Shown here piece by piece: positions 63,631-64,000 of a stretch of 64,000 bases of DNA. This DNA comes from Candidatus Gracilibacteria bacterium GN02-872 (GTDB lineage: Bacteria; Patescibacteriota; Gracilibacteria; BD1-5; UBA6164). The stretch is from assembly GCA_003260325.1 (NCBI GenBank), contig MOLU01000007.1, positions 1 to 64,000 of the forward strand, in the 5' to 3' direction. Both the position numbers and the translations under genes were made by a program. Below the pieces are notes generated by a model. The model was not told the origin of the DNA and did not search any database. It saw only the letters and a list, made by a program, of their open reading frames with translations. Positions within the stretch are counted from its first letter, which is position 1. Every line of letters starts with the position of its first letter.

Positions 63631-64000
63631 TTAAACAAACTTTTTTATAAACTTTTTATAAATTACAAAATAAAATACTAAATAAATACAAAAAAGTATT
63701 CCTCAATATAAAAAAAAGTCTATATAAAGCCAATATTTATTTATTCATTCAAATGAAAAATTATTTAAAATAACTGTTCACAAAACATAAATAAAAATAG
63801 CAAAAACTGTATTTATAAGTAAAAATTTTATAGGAAACTGAAATTTTACAAGACTTTTTGTTCAAAAATATCATAAAACTAAAAGAAGAATTTGAGATAA
63901 AAGAGTAACAAATCAAGCTCACATAAAGCTATAATTTGGAATAAGAATTATATTTCAAATAAAATTAAAAATAGTAACAAAAATATTTATCTTTAGCAAT
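63631..64000 (-). CDS. Flippase of the MATE/PST type, C-terminal part
   Basis: About 122 residues present; the rest lies outside the window. TM-rich; LLKINIFVTIFNFIGNIILIPNYSFMGAGFVTLLSQILLLVLGY is typical for polysaccharide flippases (Wzx/RfbX). Likely works with the sugar transferase and GT4 proteins for a surface polysaccharide. Confidence 0.75.

Noticed and set aside
1-64000. UGA=Trp (table 4)
   Set aside because: TGA falls on conserved Gly sites, Trp sites are TGG, and tRNA-Trp has anticodon CCA.

Overview
The window is a low-GC (roughly a quarter G+C, my estimate) bacterial chromosome segment that only reads correctly if UGA encodes glycine (translation table 25). Under the standard code almost every gene breaks at TGA. 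With UGA=Gly, the breaks fall on universally conserved glycines, for example the PPK2 Walker A loop, the MutS GPNMGGKS loop, the RsmA GxGxG motif and ABC signature regions. This code is known from Candidatus Gracilibacteria and Absconditibacteria (SR1) of the Candidate Phyla Radiation, so the source is very probably one of these; I cannot choose between them from sequence alone. tRNA-Trp(CCA) is normal, conserved Trp is TGG, and UAA/UAG remain stops. The tRNA-Gly that reads UGA is not in the window.

Layout. 1-1.2 kb: PPK2. 1.2-8.5 kb, minus strand: a MoxR/Bat operon (BatD-like, small secreted protein, MoxR AAA ATPase, DUF58, single-TM protein, two von Willebrand A membrane proteins, TPR protein). 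It diverges from an OmpR-family two-component system (8.6-10.6 kb), and the shared intergenic region holds a pho-box-like tandem direct repeat. 10.6-11 kb: two tiny membrane peptides with strong Shine-Dalgarno sequences. 11-21.4 kb: spermidine-synthase-like membrane protein, DEAD-box helicase, RRM protein, sugar-phosphate transferase, YmdB phosphodiesterase, M23 peptidase. 21.6-25.7 kb: surface protein, RecF, GatC, lipoprotein. 25.7-31.9 kb: TPR lipoprotein and two tandem paralogous ~820-residue secreted proteins whose N-terminal Gly-rich tracts are written largely with UGA.

32.0-38.2 kb is a defence-like island. It has two Cas12a-type (V-A) CRISPR arrays with near-identical leaders. They flank three solitary crRNA-handle repeats, an AbiEi-antitoxin-like gene, an unknown gene and tRNA-Cys. 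A methyltransferase, RsgA and a decayed Type III Mod fragment follow. No cas gene lies in the window, so the arrays must rely on Cas proteins encoded elsewhere.

38.4-49.4 kb: tRNAs Pro, Ile, Gly, Trp and His; TsaE; STAS protein; glycosyltransferase; an N-terminally truncated MutS; a baseplate-J-like membrane protein; a patatin; EF-Ts, S2 and S1. 49.5-64 kb: a minimal histidine kinase plus response regulator, LepA, a DUF1704/MATCAP-type metallopeptidase, ATP-grasp protein, RsmA, Hsp20, PilC/GspF, thioredoxin, UPF0489 protein, Nth without an Fe-S cluster, an RNB exonuclease interrupted by UAA, FtsE-type ATPase and a flippase fragment.

Promoters are mostly sigma70-like (TTGACA/TATAAT with 16-17 bp spacers). 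Many convergent gene pairs share bidirectional hairpin terminators.
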